NCBI GenBank assembly: GCA_029262455.1
Contig: JAJCZJ010000088.1
Location: 62,001-126,000, forward strand
Direction of reading: 5' to 3'
Source of the DNA: Deltaproteobacteria bacterium
GTDB taxonomy: Bacteria; Desulfobacterota; Binatia; HRBIN30; CADEER01
Length of the DNA stretch: 64,000 nt
The translations under genes were made by a program, and so were the position numbers. The notes beneath the pieces were generated by a model. That model was not told the origin of the DNA. It was given only the letters and a program-made list of their open reading frames with translations, and made no database searches. Of the stretch, positions 44,865 through 52,085 are shown piece by piece. The first letter of the stretch is position 1. Each line of letters begins with the position of its first letter.

Positions 44865-46034
44865 TTAGCAGCGCGTCCGACGCGGTGTTCTCCTGCGAAA
44901 CGGTCCCGTGACCTCGTAGGTGATTCCCCCGGCGCCTCCGCGCTGAGAGCTGAAGTACAGTCGACTGCCACGAGCGCGAGGAGCAAACGCCGGCCCGGTG
45001 ATCTCCGAGCCACCCTGGCCAGTAATTCGCAGTAGTGGGGAAACCTCGCGATCGGGAGAAATAAGAACGATCTCCATGTTGCCGCCGTCTTCAGCCACCA
45101 GCAGGTCGCCACGCTTCGATCCTGTGATGTTGTCGACACCGGTGAGCTGCATCGTCGAATCTTGACCGGCGGCATAGAGCAGCACCAATGTCTGGCGGCG
45201 GGCATCGTAGTCCCACACGCTGTTGTCGCCCTTCGTCGTAAAATAGATGTGCCCTCGGTGATAAGTGATGCCTTCGCCACCGTTGAAGGGCGTCGCTTGC
45301 GGCACCTGCAGTCGGGTCGACGTCGTGCTGGCGCTCGGATCGGGCACCGGGTACCAGGTCACATTGCCGTCTATGTCGACGCCCGCCGCTTCGAGTACAC
45401 CACTCGACAGGTCACCCCATGTATTCGGCAGGAATCGATAGAACAGCCCGTTCGAACGGTCCTCCGTCAGAAAGAGTTGACGACGTCGTCGATCGACGGC
45501 GACCGCTTCGTGCGAAAACACGCCCATGGCAGGACGCACCTGCGCTGTCTGCACACCCTCGGGGTCGCATTCCCAAACCCGACCGGCGCTGAATTCCTCG
45601 CAGGACAGCCACGTACGCCAAGGCGTAGCTCCACCGGCGCAGTTGCGGTTGGTGTTGAACAAGATCGGGTACGAATCGACGATCTCACCGAAGCGGTCGA
45701 AACGGATTGCGCTGACATTGACTGGGCCAGCTGTTTCGCTGTTCGAAACGTATATCCAACCGCGGCCCGACCGAAACGTCGCTCCGCCATCGGCAGCGGT
45801 ATGCCAAATATGCCCCGTCGTACCGACCTCTTGGTTGCCGCTAGCGATCACACGAGACTCGAAGCCAGCCGGCAGCATGATGCCATTGGCATCCGCCGGC
45901 AGCAGGGCTCCGTACGGGCTAACTCCCACTTGAGCCGGAGTACACTGCGCGAGAGCCTGCGACCAAGTCGAGCTCCCGATAAAAGCGCCCACCGACATCG
46001 CGCCGCCAAAGCGAAGAAAATCTCGTCGTCTCAT
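44865..46034 (-). CDS. PhoX-like (DUF839) protein, Tat-exported
   Basis: A 389-residue protein of the PhoX/DUF839 group. ATG at 46034 begins MRRRDFLRFGGAMSVGA, a twin-arginine signal; the longer open frame upstream is not needed. Segments GATPWRTWLSCEEF and FSHEAVAVDRRRRQLFLTED are typical of PhoX-like beta-propellers, which bind Ca and Fe and hydrolyse phosphate esters in characterised members. Late motifs include DGGNMEIVLISPDRE. It may scavenge phosphate in the periplasm, but related DUF839 proteins include uncharacterised ones. It lies upstream of the DNRLRE protein with a 205-bp gap. Confidence 0.87.
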   Translation of the reverse strand: MRRRDFLRFGGAMSVGAFIGSSTWSQALAQCTPAQVGVSPYGALLPADANGIMLPAGFESRVIASGNQEVGTTGHIWHTAADGGATFRSGRGWIYVSNSETAGPVNVSAIRFDRFGEIVDSYPILFNTNRNCAGGATPWRTWLSCEEFSAGRVWECDPEGVQTAQVRPAMGVFSHEAVAVDRRRRQLFLTEDRSNGLFYRFLPNTWGDLSSGVLEAAGVDIDGNVTWYPVPDPSASTTSTRLQVPQATPFNGGEGITYHRGHIYFTTKGDNSVWDYDARRQTLVLLYAAGQDSTMQLTGVDNITGSKRGDLLVAEDGGNMEIVLISPDREVSPLLRITGQGGSEITGPAFAPRARGSRLYFSSQRGGAGGITYEVTGPFRRRTPRRTRC

Positions 46035-46140
46035 GACCGGCAAAGTCGGTGATGACCGGAAGCTTGTCAACGTTGCGACGCTCGAACCCGCCGCGTCGCA
46101 AGCAATCTCGAGGTCAGAGGCAAAGAGCTCAGAATACGGC

Positions 46141-46605
46141 CTAACGCGGAGCACCCCAGAATTCTACGAAGAACGCCACCGACCCGACCGGCCGAACGCT
46201 ATGCGCCATCTCGGGCCGCACGATGCCAAGTGTCCCTGGCACGAGCAGTTGTGGTGATTCGTCACCCTGCTCCTCGGATTACTCGAGACAGCCCGACTGA
46301 ACGTGAATCTGCCCCCACACTCCCGCCTTGGTGGTATGGTTCGCAAGGAGCCCAGCTGGCACGGTGACTTCATCGAAGACTTCGGTTCGCTGGTAGGGCT
46401 CGAAGTGGCTCGGGATCTGACTGCGCGCGCAAGCGGCACAATCGATCCGCTCCCCACAGCGAGAATTACGCCCCTTTTCGGTCGTGACCCAGGCCCGCTC
46501 AAGGAAGGGCGGATCGTGCCGCATGTGCTGCTGATGCCCACACGTCAACTCAGCCACCCAGTCCTCTTGGCTGTCTTGGTGAAACCCCGAAATCTTCCTT
46601 TGCAT
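46141..46605 (-). pseudogene. DUF3565-DUF1971 fusion interrupted by an in-frame TAA
   Basis: ATG at 46605 follows AAGGAG and starts MQRKISGFHQDSQEDWVAEL, a DUF3565 domain with CGHQQHMRHDPPF and CAACARS. It runs into PSHFEPYQRTEVFDEVTVPAG and HTTKAGVWGQIHVQSG, the start of a DUF1971 (TehB N-terminal, cupin-like) domain. Codon 109 is TAA (46279-46281). Directly after it the same frame continues with SEEQGDESPQLLVPGTLG and RPEMAHSVRP to a natural stop at 46141, completing DUF1971 to 154 residues. The codon is probably a mutated Tyr codon. Either a recent nonsense mutation or a sequence error; without it the gene would be whole. Confidence 0.78.
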
Positions 46606-46623
46606 AAACCGCTCCTTCCGAGG

Positions 46624-46666
46624 CTAACGCTCCATCGACCAGGCTACGATGGTGTCGGTTGCTGCC
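46624..46666 (-). repeat. remnant copy of alpha/beta-hydrolase 3' end
   Basis: 43 bp, 40 identical to 50850-50892, in the same orientation. On the minus strand it encodes AATDTIVAWSMER and a stop, the C-terminus of an alpha/beta hydrolase. Nothing else of that gene is seen here. It lies between the SDR and the DUF3565 gene. Confidence 0.7.
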
Positions 46667-46752
46667 GAAGTCGGGTTAGCGGACGTCGGGCCAACTGCCC
46701 GAGTTGCCGTCCGCTCGGCCAAACGCCCGTAAACTTCCGGTTCAGTCTGCCG

Positions 46753-47553
46753 CTAGCGCGGCAGCATTGGGTTGCGTTTGTTGAGCAGATCGAGCACGCG
46801 GTCGAATATTGACGGCGAGAGCCGGTAGATGCGCCATGCCAGGTGTGCGATGGGCGTAAATACGATGCGTCCTTTGTCCCGCTCGAGGCCGCGCATGACT
46901 GCTTCGGCGAGGTCGACCGGCGAAGCGAGTTTCAGCTTTGCCTGACTCATTGCTTCCTCGCGGTCGATGTTGACCAACTTTGCGGTTTGCACCAATGGTG
47001 TCTCAATGATGCCTGGGCAGACTGCGCTGACCTTGACGCCGTAGCGGCGTGCTTCCGACCGTAGCGACTCGGACAGCCCAACCACGGCGTGCTTGGTCAT
47101 TGCGTAGGCGGTATTACCGGGGACGGGAATCAATCCCGCGACCGATGCGGTGTTTACAATGTGCCCCGAACCTTGCTTCTGCATGATGGGATACGCAGCC
47201 ATGACGCCGTGGACGACGCCGCGGATGTTTACATCGATTAGCCAATTCCAATCCTCTAGCGACGTGTCCCGTGTATTACCGAAGAGCGCGACCCCGGCGT
47301 TGTTGAACATGAAGTCGATGCGTCCGTGTTTCTCAGCGACCGAGCGAACCAACACTTCGACAGCACCCGCATCTGTGACGTCGAGGAGGTGACTTTCGCA
47401 GCCGCCTCCGATTTCTGCCGCCGCGGCTGCGAGAGTCTCGGCGTTGAAGTCGGTCAATACGACCACTGCGCCCCGCGTCGCGAGTGCGCGTGAGATCTCC
47501 TTGCCGATTCCCGATGCTGCGCCGGTAACGATCGCGACTTTGTCTCTGAACAT
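46753..47553 (-). CDS. short-chain dehydrogenase/reductase (SDR)
   Basis: A 266-residue SDR. MFRDKVAIVTGAASGIGKEI holds the cofactor glycines; FMFNNAGVALFG gives NNAG; the catalytic triad is seen in IVNTASVAGL (Ser) and TAYAMTKHAVVG (YxxxK). The D in VVLTDFNAET favours NAD over NADP. The C-terminal region (PIAHLAWRIYRLSPSIFDRV) resembles membrane-associated SDRs acting on lipids or sterols. ATG at 47553 follows AAAGGA; the open frame upstream is not SDR-like. It is divergent from the TetR/desaturase-MBL operon with ~600 bp between, and could share lipid metabolism with it. Confidence 0.92.
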   Translation of the reverse strand: MFRDKVAIVTGAASGIGKEISRALATRGAVVVLTDFNAETLAAAAAEIGGGCESHLLDVTDAGAVEVLVRSVAEKHGRIDFMFNNAGVALFGNTRDTSLEDWNWLIDVNIRGVVHGVMAAYPIMQKQGSGHIVNTASVAGLIPVPGNTAYAMTKHAVVGLSESLRSEARRYGVKVSAVCPGIIETPLVQTAKLVNIDREEAMSQAKLKLASPVDLAEAVMRGLERDKGRIVFTPIAHLAWRIYRLSPSIFDRVLDLLNKRNPMLPR

Positions 47554-47694
47554 GTTGGTCCTTTCAGGCCGGGGATATTGCCGCGCCCGATAGCAAGGAG
47601 AATTCGATCCGTCAAAGTTTACGTGTCTGCCCCCCGGCCATCCAATGGGTGTCGCCGTTCTTCCACAGCCGCGAAGCAAGGACCCGCTACGACG

Positions 47695-47890
47695 TTTTTT
47701 CAACACAAAGGCGCGAAGACACCGAGGGAGACTTCCTAAAGGGAGACCTTCTAAATGAGCGGGGATTGCAGTTCGGGATCGCCGGACTCATCGATTGAGC
47801 GGGCCAGTTTTCCCTAACGACCAGGCGAACTCATCGTGGCGAACTCATCGTGGCGAAGCCGAGTGTCTCTGAGCCTTTGTGTTCAAAATA
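47695..47890. repeat. MITE-like block with imperfect inverted termini
   Basis: The left arm 47695-47723 (TTTTTTCAACACAAAGGCG...) and the reverse complement of 47862-47890 match at 23 of 29 positions, sharing AACACAAAGGC and AGACAC. About 140 bp lie between them, including a tandem 14-bp repeat (47824-47851, GGCGAACTCATCGT twice). There is no transposase. The pattern suggests a small non-autonomous element or its remnant. Confidence 0.45.
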
Positions 47891-48065
47891 GAGTCCGTCC
47901 ACTGTGCCACTTGGGTGTCCTACGGAGCTTGATCAAGAAGCTTTTTCGGTTGGTTGGCGACCATAGCGGGGCTAGGGGACGAGGCCCGAGTAGCCGACTT
48001 GGCCCGTCGTGGTCTCAACTCGGCCACACGCTCCCTCTCGCACTTTGATTGCACTCGGCGGGTAT

Positions 48066-48148
48066 TGCAAAAGTGAACGATGTTCAATTTAAAATAGATT
48101 TAACTAGAATTCACATGTTTTAGTGGTATTATAAATGAACGGTGTTCA
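48066..48148 (+). promoter_or_regulatory. promoter with two TGAAC-N3-GTTCA operators for TetR
   Basis: Two palindromes with identical half sites: TGAACGATGTTCA (48074-48086) and TGAACGGTGTTCA (48136-48148). The first sits between a possible -35 TTGCAA (48066-48071) and -10 TAAAAT (48090-48095, 18-bp spacing). The second ends 5 bp before the TetR ATG at 48154. The segment is visibly AT-richer than its surroundings. Binding of TetR at both would repress the tetR-desaturase operon. Confidence 0.72.
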
Positions 48149-48153
48149 AAAAT

Positions 48154-48822
48154 ATGACCCAACCAGCAACATCAAAGGGTGAGGCGACACGGCAGCACAT
48201 TCTCGAGGCTGCGTTGGCGGCCTTTCGTGACCGAGGCTTCACAAATACGACAATGCGCGACATCGCGAAGGGGGCCGGGATGTCCCTTGGCGCTGCGTAC
48301 CACTACTTCGACTCGAAGGACGCGATCGTTGCTGCGTACTACGAGTGGATGCAAGAGGAGCATGAGCGGCGATACGCGTCGGCTGTCGAGGGCGGCACCG
48401 TGGCTGCAAGGATCAAGTCGATCCTCACCACCAAGCTCGATCTCTTACGAAGCGACCGAAAGATCCTTGTGGCGTTGTTTGCGACGCTGGCGGATCCCGA
48501 CCACCCGCTGTCGTTGTTTGGCCGTGGCACCTCGACGGTCCGCGACCGAAGCGTCGACATGTTTCGCGAGGCCTTTGACGGCTCCGGGTTGCCCGAAGAA
48601 CTTGAAAGCCTCGCTGGGTATGCCGCATGGATGGCGCACCTCGGCGTGATGATCTACCTCATCCACGACGGCTCGAAGGCACAGAAGCGCACGCATCTTC
48701 TGGCCGACGCGGTAGGCGACCTCTTCGGGTTCATGGTGCCGGTCGCAACCGTGCCGCCGTTCAGCATGTTCCTTGATTGGGCGGCTGACCTGGCGCGGCA
48801 ACTTGGAGCTCCAGGATCATGA
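48154..48822 (+). CDS. TetR-family transcriptional regulator
   Basis: A 222-residue TetR repressor. The helix-turn-helix is RGFTNTTMRDIAKGAGMSLG followed by AAYHYFDSKDAIVAAYY, the standard TetR pattern. The C-terminal ligand-binding domain (TKLDLLRSDRKILVALFATL) is variable and the ligand is unknown. ATG at 48154 is preferred; a GTG at 48142 would lie inside the second operator. Its last 4 bp overlap the start of the desaturase-MBL fusion, so it regulates its own operon. A fatty acid or related lipid ligand is plausible from the partner gene but inferred. Confidence 0.92.
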   Translation: MTQPATSKGEATRQHILEAALAAFRDRGFTNTTMRDIAKGAGMSLGAAYHYFDSKDAIVAAYYEWMQEEHERRYASAVEGGTVAARIKSILTTKLDLLRSDRKILVALFATLADPDHPLSLFGRGTSTVRDRSVDMFREAFDGSGLPEELESLAGYAAWMAHLGVMIYLIHDGSKAQKRTHLLADAVGDLFGFMVPVATVPPFSMFLDWAADLARQLGAPGS

Positions 48823-50825
48823 TCAGCGAGCACGCCCATCGCGATCGGATCTCCACATCCAACCCCGCCGCCCCAGCGGCTCCCGACCGTCAGCTCCCCA
48901 AGCTGGCAGACCTAGGAGGGGATCTATGCAGCGTCAGCGTGTTGCGGCGTGCGCTAGGGATCGTGGTCCCTTTTGTCGCGGTGGTGGGGTGTCTGTTCGC
49001 GGCGACTCGGGGGCTCTGGTGGATCGCCGTCCCACTCGTGCCCGTGTACGTCTTTTCGAGCTACACGTCGGTGTCACACGACCTCGTGCACCGGACGCTG
49101 GGACTTCCTCGGTGGCTCGGAGACGCGCTCCTGAGCCTCATCGAGATCCTTGGGCTGCGTAGCGGCACGGCTTACCGTCTGGCTCACCTTCACCATCATC
49201 GGGTCTTTCCCGACCCAGAGGACATCGAGGCGTACGACGCTTCAGGCTCGGTATCGGGCGCTCTGGTCGCGGGAGTGATCATGCAGCCGCGACAATGGTT
49301 GTGGGCATATCGGCGCTATCCGCGGCACCGACTTCGGCTGCTCGCGGAGCTCGCGGTTGCAGTCGCCGTCGTTGGAACCGCGATCTGGGCGTGGGATTCA
49401 ACCCCCGTGTTCGCGCTGTACTTCGCCGCGGTGATCGTGGCCAGCTGGGCGCTGCCGCTCGCGACGACGTTCTTTGTCCATCGACCAGGGGAGAAAGATC
49501 CGCTGCGGCAGACGCGGCTGTTTCGCGGGTGGCTGCTCCACGTCCTTTTTCTCGGGCACCTCTACCATCTCGAGCACCACCTCTATCCATCGGTACCGCA
49601 TCATAACTGGGCGAAGCTCGCTCGGAGGATCGATCCATATCTTCGTGCCGTCGGCGTGGCGCCGGTCAATCTCCGCACCGGCGAAGAGGAACTCCCGGAT
49701 CCCAGCCAGGCGGTCCCAAAATGCGATGGGACTGTGCGCTTCTGGATCGACTACTGGTTGACGTTCTTCGTGTTCATCCCGGTGATCGCCGTTCGCCAGG
49801 TCCAGATCACGTGCCAGCGGATCCTCGCGACGATCGCCACCTACAACCGAACGGTTTCTCTGTTGGGTGGACGGCTCGAGATCGTGTATGTCAATAACCT
49901 CCGGAGCCTAATCGTCAGTGTGCTGTTCGGAGAGCGTTTTCAGGCGGTTCGCTACGGCGACAAGCTAATCGACCCTGGCCCCCCTTTCGCGGCCCGTCGG
50001 GTGTCGCGCTATCTGGACGGTATCCGGAGCCGGATCTCCGCGGTGCTGGTTACACACTCTCACGAGGAGCACTTCGCAAATGCGGGCCGAGCTTCCCGCC
50101 AGCTACGCGTGCCCGTCTTCGGCTCGAACGCCGCCCTGAACGCCATCCGGCGACCGGAGCGAATTTCGTTGATGCGGGCAATGATGATCGGGCAGCCTCG
50201 GGCGGATGCGGAGGTGACCTTTGCGGGAACCGAGGCACTCGACGGGTATCCGACGCTCGTTCCGCTGTCGTCGGATGGCCACTGCGCAGGGCATCTGTCG
50301 TTCTACGACGCCGACCGCAAGATCTTGTTCGTCGGCGACTCGTTCATGCATGAGATCTTCACTTCGCCGAACTCTGAAGTCGACTCGCACGTTTGGATCG
50401 AGACGATGAAGCGCTACGCGGCGCTAGATATCAAGACAATGGTGGGCAGCCACGGCGAACTCACGACTGTTGATGATGAGATCCCGAATGTGCAGTTCGT
50501 GGTCGATCGGCGCGACCCACAGGAGCTCATCGCCCGAAAGCTCGCGTTCATGGAGTGGGCACTCGAAGTGGTTCGCATTGGCGAGGAACGCGGACTGCCG
50601 TACTCCGTCATCGAAGCGTCGCTCTTTCCCTGGAGCCGTACGTGGTCGTGGAAGAACTTTTTCGTGGACGAGGGGGCGCGGCTGCTCAGCGGAGGCGAGT
50701 TTTCGCGGACCCACTTGGTCCGCAGCCTCGCAAGCGAACCGCACCGAGTTCCACACCGATTCTTTGGCCCCGTGCGCCGATTTCGTGCTGGCTCATTTCG
50801 GCGGCAAGGTCGGTCCCGCGCGTGA
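48819..50825 (+). CDS. fatty-acid-desaturase / metallo-beta-lactamase fusion
   Basis: A 668-residue two-domain protein. Residues 40-280 are a membrane fatty-acid-desaturase/hydroxylase domain with the three His boxes H87-DLV-H91, H123-L-HHH127 and H247-LYHLEHH254, between hydrophobic stretches (IVVPFVAVVGCLF, LWWIAVPLVPVYVF, VFALYFAAVIVASWALPL). From about residue 345 a metallo-beta-lactamase fold follows: YVNNLRSLIV, D-PGPPF, VLVTHSHEEH (H413, H415, H418), SSDGHCAGHLSFYD, ILFVGDSF and GSHGE. The di-iron domain could hydroxylate or desaturate a lipid, and the MBL domain hydrolyse an ester or phosphoester of it. It shares a 4-bp overlap with tetR. This combination is unusual to me. Confidence 0.87.
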   Translation: MISEHAHRDRISTSNPAAPAAPDRQLPKLADLGGDLCSVSVLRRALGIVVPFVAVVGCLFAATRGLWWIAVPLVPVYVFSSYTSVSHDLVHRTLGLPRWLGDALLSLIEILGLRSGTAYRLAHLHHHRVFPDPEDIEAYDASGSVSGALVAGVIMQPRQWLWAYRRYPRHRLRLLAELAVAVAVVGTAIWAWDSTPVFALYFAAVIVASWALPLATTFFVHRPGEKDPLRQTRLFRGWLLHVLFLGHLYHLEHHLYPSVPHHNWAKLARRIDPYLRAVGVAPVNLRTGEEELPDPSQAVPKCDGTVRFWIDYWLTFFVFIPVIAVRQVQITCQRILATIATYNRTVSLLGGRLEIVYVNNLRSLIVSVLFGERFQAVRYGDKLIDPGPPFAARRVSRYLDGIRSRISAVLVTHSHEEHFANAGRASRQLRVPVFGSNAALNAIRRPERISLMRAMMIGQPRADAEVTFAGTEALDGYPTLVPLSSDGHCAGHLSFYDADRKILFVGDSFMHEIFTSPNSEVDSHVWIETMKRYAALDIKTMVGSHGELTTVDDEIPNVQFVVDRRDPQELIARKLAFMEWALEVVRIGEERGLPYSVIEASLFPWSRTWSWKNFFVDEGARLLSGGEFSRTHLVRSLASEPHRVPHRFFGPVRRFRAGSFRRQGRSRA

Positions 50826-50849
50826 GTCCTATCGAAAGTTTGTTCGAGA

Positions 50850-51143
50850 CTAACGCTCCATCAACCAGGCGACGATGGTGTCAGTTGCTGCCACCGAGGC
50901 GGCTAGATCGAAGTGCCCCGTGGCCGGAATCACTTCGCCCCGCACGTTGGGGAACGCGGAGAGAGCAGGCGCCATCATTTCAGCCTTGAAGGCGCCGTCG
51001 TCCGCGCCAATCAGCGCGAGCACTCGCACATTGGTGGCAGCGAGATCCGCGCGGCTGTTGCGCGGGGCATATCCGGTAGTCAGACGGAAGCTTGTGGGTA
51101 AGCGTCTCGGTTCCCGCTCCATCGTGTAAGACTTCGACTCCAT
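50850..51143 (-). pseudogene. alpha/beta-hydrolase, truncated (C-terminal fragment)
   Basis: About 97 residues corresponding to the C-terminal third of an alpha/beta hydrolase: NVRVLALIGADDGAFKAEMM (the strand and turn carrying the acid residue) and PATGHFDLAASVA (the catalytic-His region), ending DTIVAWLMER. The N-terminal part with the nucleophile elbow (GxSxG) is absent; the frame stays open upstream to about 51290 but that part lacks hydrolase motifs. A 43-bp copy of its 3' end lies at 46624-46666. It is convergent with the desaturase-MBL gene. Probably a decayed remnant. Confidence 0.65.
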
Positions 51144-51327
51144 GAAATTGCCACGGGGGGCATCATACGACAGCCGAGAAGCACAGTAGAGCGGACCATT
51201 TCGATGCGCGGCCCCCTTGTCAATTCTTCGATAGTAGACTAGTAGGAACGCTAATTCTGTATTCCCCAGGCGGTCACAAATCGTGAAACTGGCGGAGTTC
51301 TATTGCGTGGAAGAGGAGGTCGATGAG

Positions 51328-51732
51328 ATGAGCCGTCTCAGGATTGGAATCACTCTATCGTTGTTCGCAGGAGCCCTGCTAATGGCGCCTGGTGCTTGGG
51401 CAGTTCAAGGCGCCTGTTGCTTCAGCGATGGCATGTGCCACGACAAGGTGCGCACCGACGACTGCGAGGACAACGGCGGCTACAAGCCCGGCGATGGCAC
51501 CTTGTCATGCAAGCCGAACAATCCATGCCCCCAACCCGAAGGTGGAACTTGCGCCGTCGCTGCAGACTGCATCGATGGATCTGGGCTCGCGTGCGTCGAA
51601 GGAATCTGCCGAACCAAGAAGATGGCGCCAGTCGCATCCGGCACCGGCCTACTGTTCCTGATCGGCGCCCTGGCAATCGGCGGAGGCTTCGCCGCAAAGC
51701 AGAAATTCGCACAAAAGAGCTCGCTATCCTGA
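51328..51732 (+). CDS. small Cys-rich exported protein with C-terminal membrane anchor
   Basis: A 134-residue protein of unknown function. ATG at 51328 follows GAGGAGG and gives a signal peptide (MSRLRIGITLSLFAGALLMAPGAWA). The mature part is Cys-rich (GACCFSDGMCHD, CEDNGG, CAVAADCIDGSGLACVEGIC). The C-terminus KMAPVASGTGLLFLIGALA is a single hydrophobic helix followed by a short basic tail. The Cys module and the AP-x2-S-x-G-containing anchor resemble the C-terminus of the large secreted protein at 16059-18086. Probably exposed at the cell surface. Confidence 0.78.
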   Translation: MSRLRIGITLSLFAGALLMAPGAWAVQGACCFSDGMCHDKVRTDDCEDNGGYKPGDGTLSCKPNNPCPQPEGGTCAVAADCIDGSGLACVEGICRTKKMAPVASGTGLLFLIGALAIGGGFAAKQKFAQKSSLS

Positions 51733-52085
51733 TTCTGCCGCCAACGGCGGCATGCGTTCTTCATAGCGCTGCTTCGTAGCGCTGCTTCGTAGCGCTGCTT
51801 CGTGGCGCTGCTTCGTGGGGTTGGCTCTAGCCTACCACCGTTGCGGCGGATTGGTGGCCTACATTCTGGCACCTCGCCCCGCGGATCCAAAGATCGGCGC
51901 GGAATCGGCGAAACCTCGGCGCGGGCGTCAACTGTTGAGAGAAATTGCCGCTCATTGTAATAGTGGCACTCCATTGTCTGCGTTGCCTTTTGCTTTCCCG
52001 TCAGCTCAGCACCGAAATAACCTTTGGCCATCGAGCCAAAGAGCCGACACCAGCATTCGCAGCCCCGAAATACGGAGAAGCGATT
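51733..52085. other. intergenic region with 13-bp tandem repeats
   Basis: About 350 bp with no convincing gene. At 51764-51815 there are four tandem copies of TAGCGCTGCTTCG (the last one with T-G in place of T-A). The promoter of the gene at 52086 should lie in the remainder. Confidence 0.6.
51764..51815. repeat. 13-bp tandem repeat, four copies
   Basis: Unit TAGCGCTGCTTCG repeated four times without gaps (51764-51776, 51777-51789, 51790-51802, 51803-51815); the fourth unit has one substitution. Each unit contains the palindrome AGCGCT except the last. Such short arrays vary in copy number between strains. Confidence 0.85.

Noticed and set aside
45162-46052. 296-codon open frame on the plus strand
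   Set aside because: Antisense to the PhoX-like gene; no motif.
46279-46281. Programmed read-through or recoding of the TAA
   Set aside because: TAA has no known bacterial recoding amino acid and no signal hairpin is evident; a nonsense mutation or base error is simpler.
47836-48048. Small plus-strand gene upstream of tetR
   Set aside because: Falls in the repeat-rich intergenic block, no start signal, no motif.
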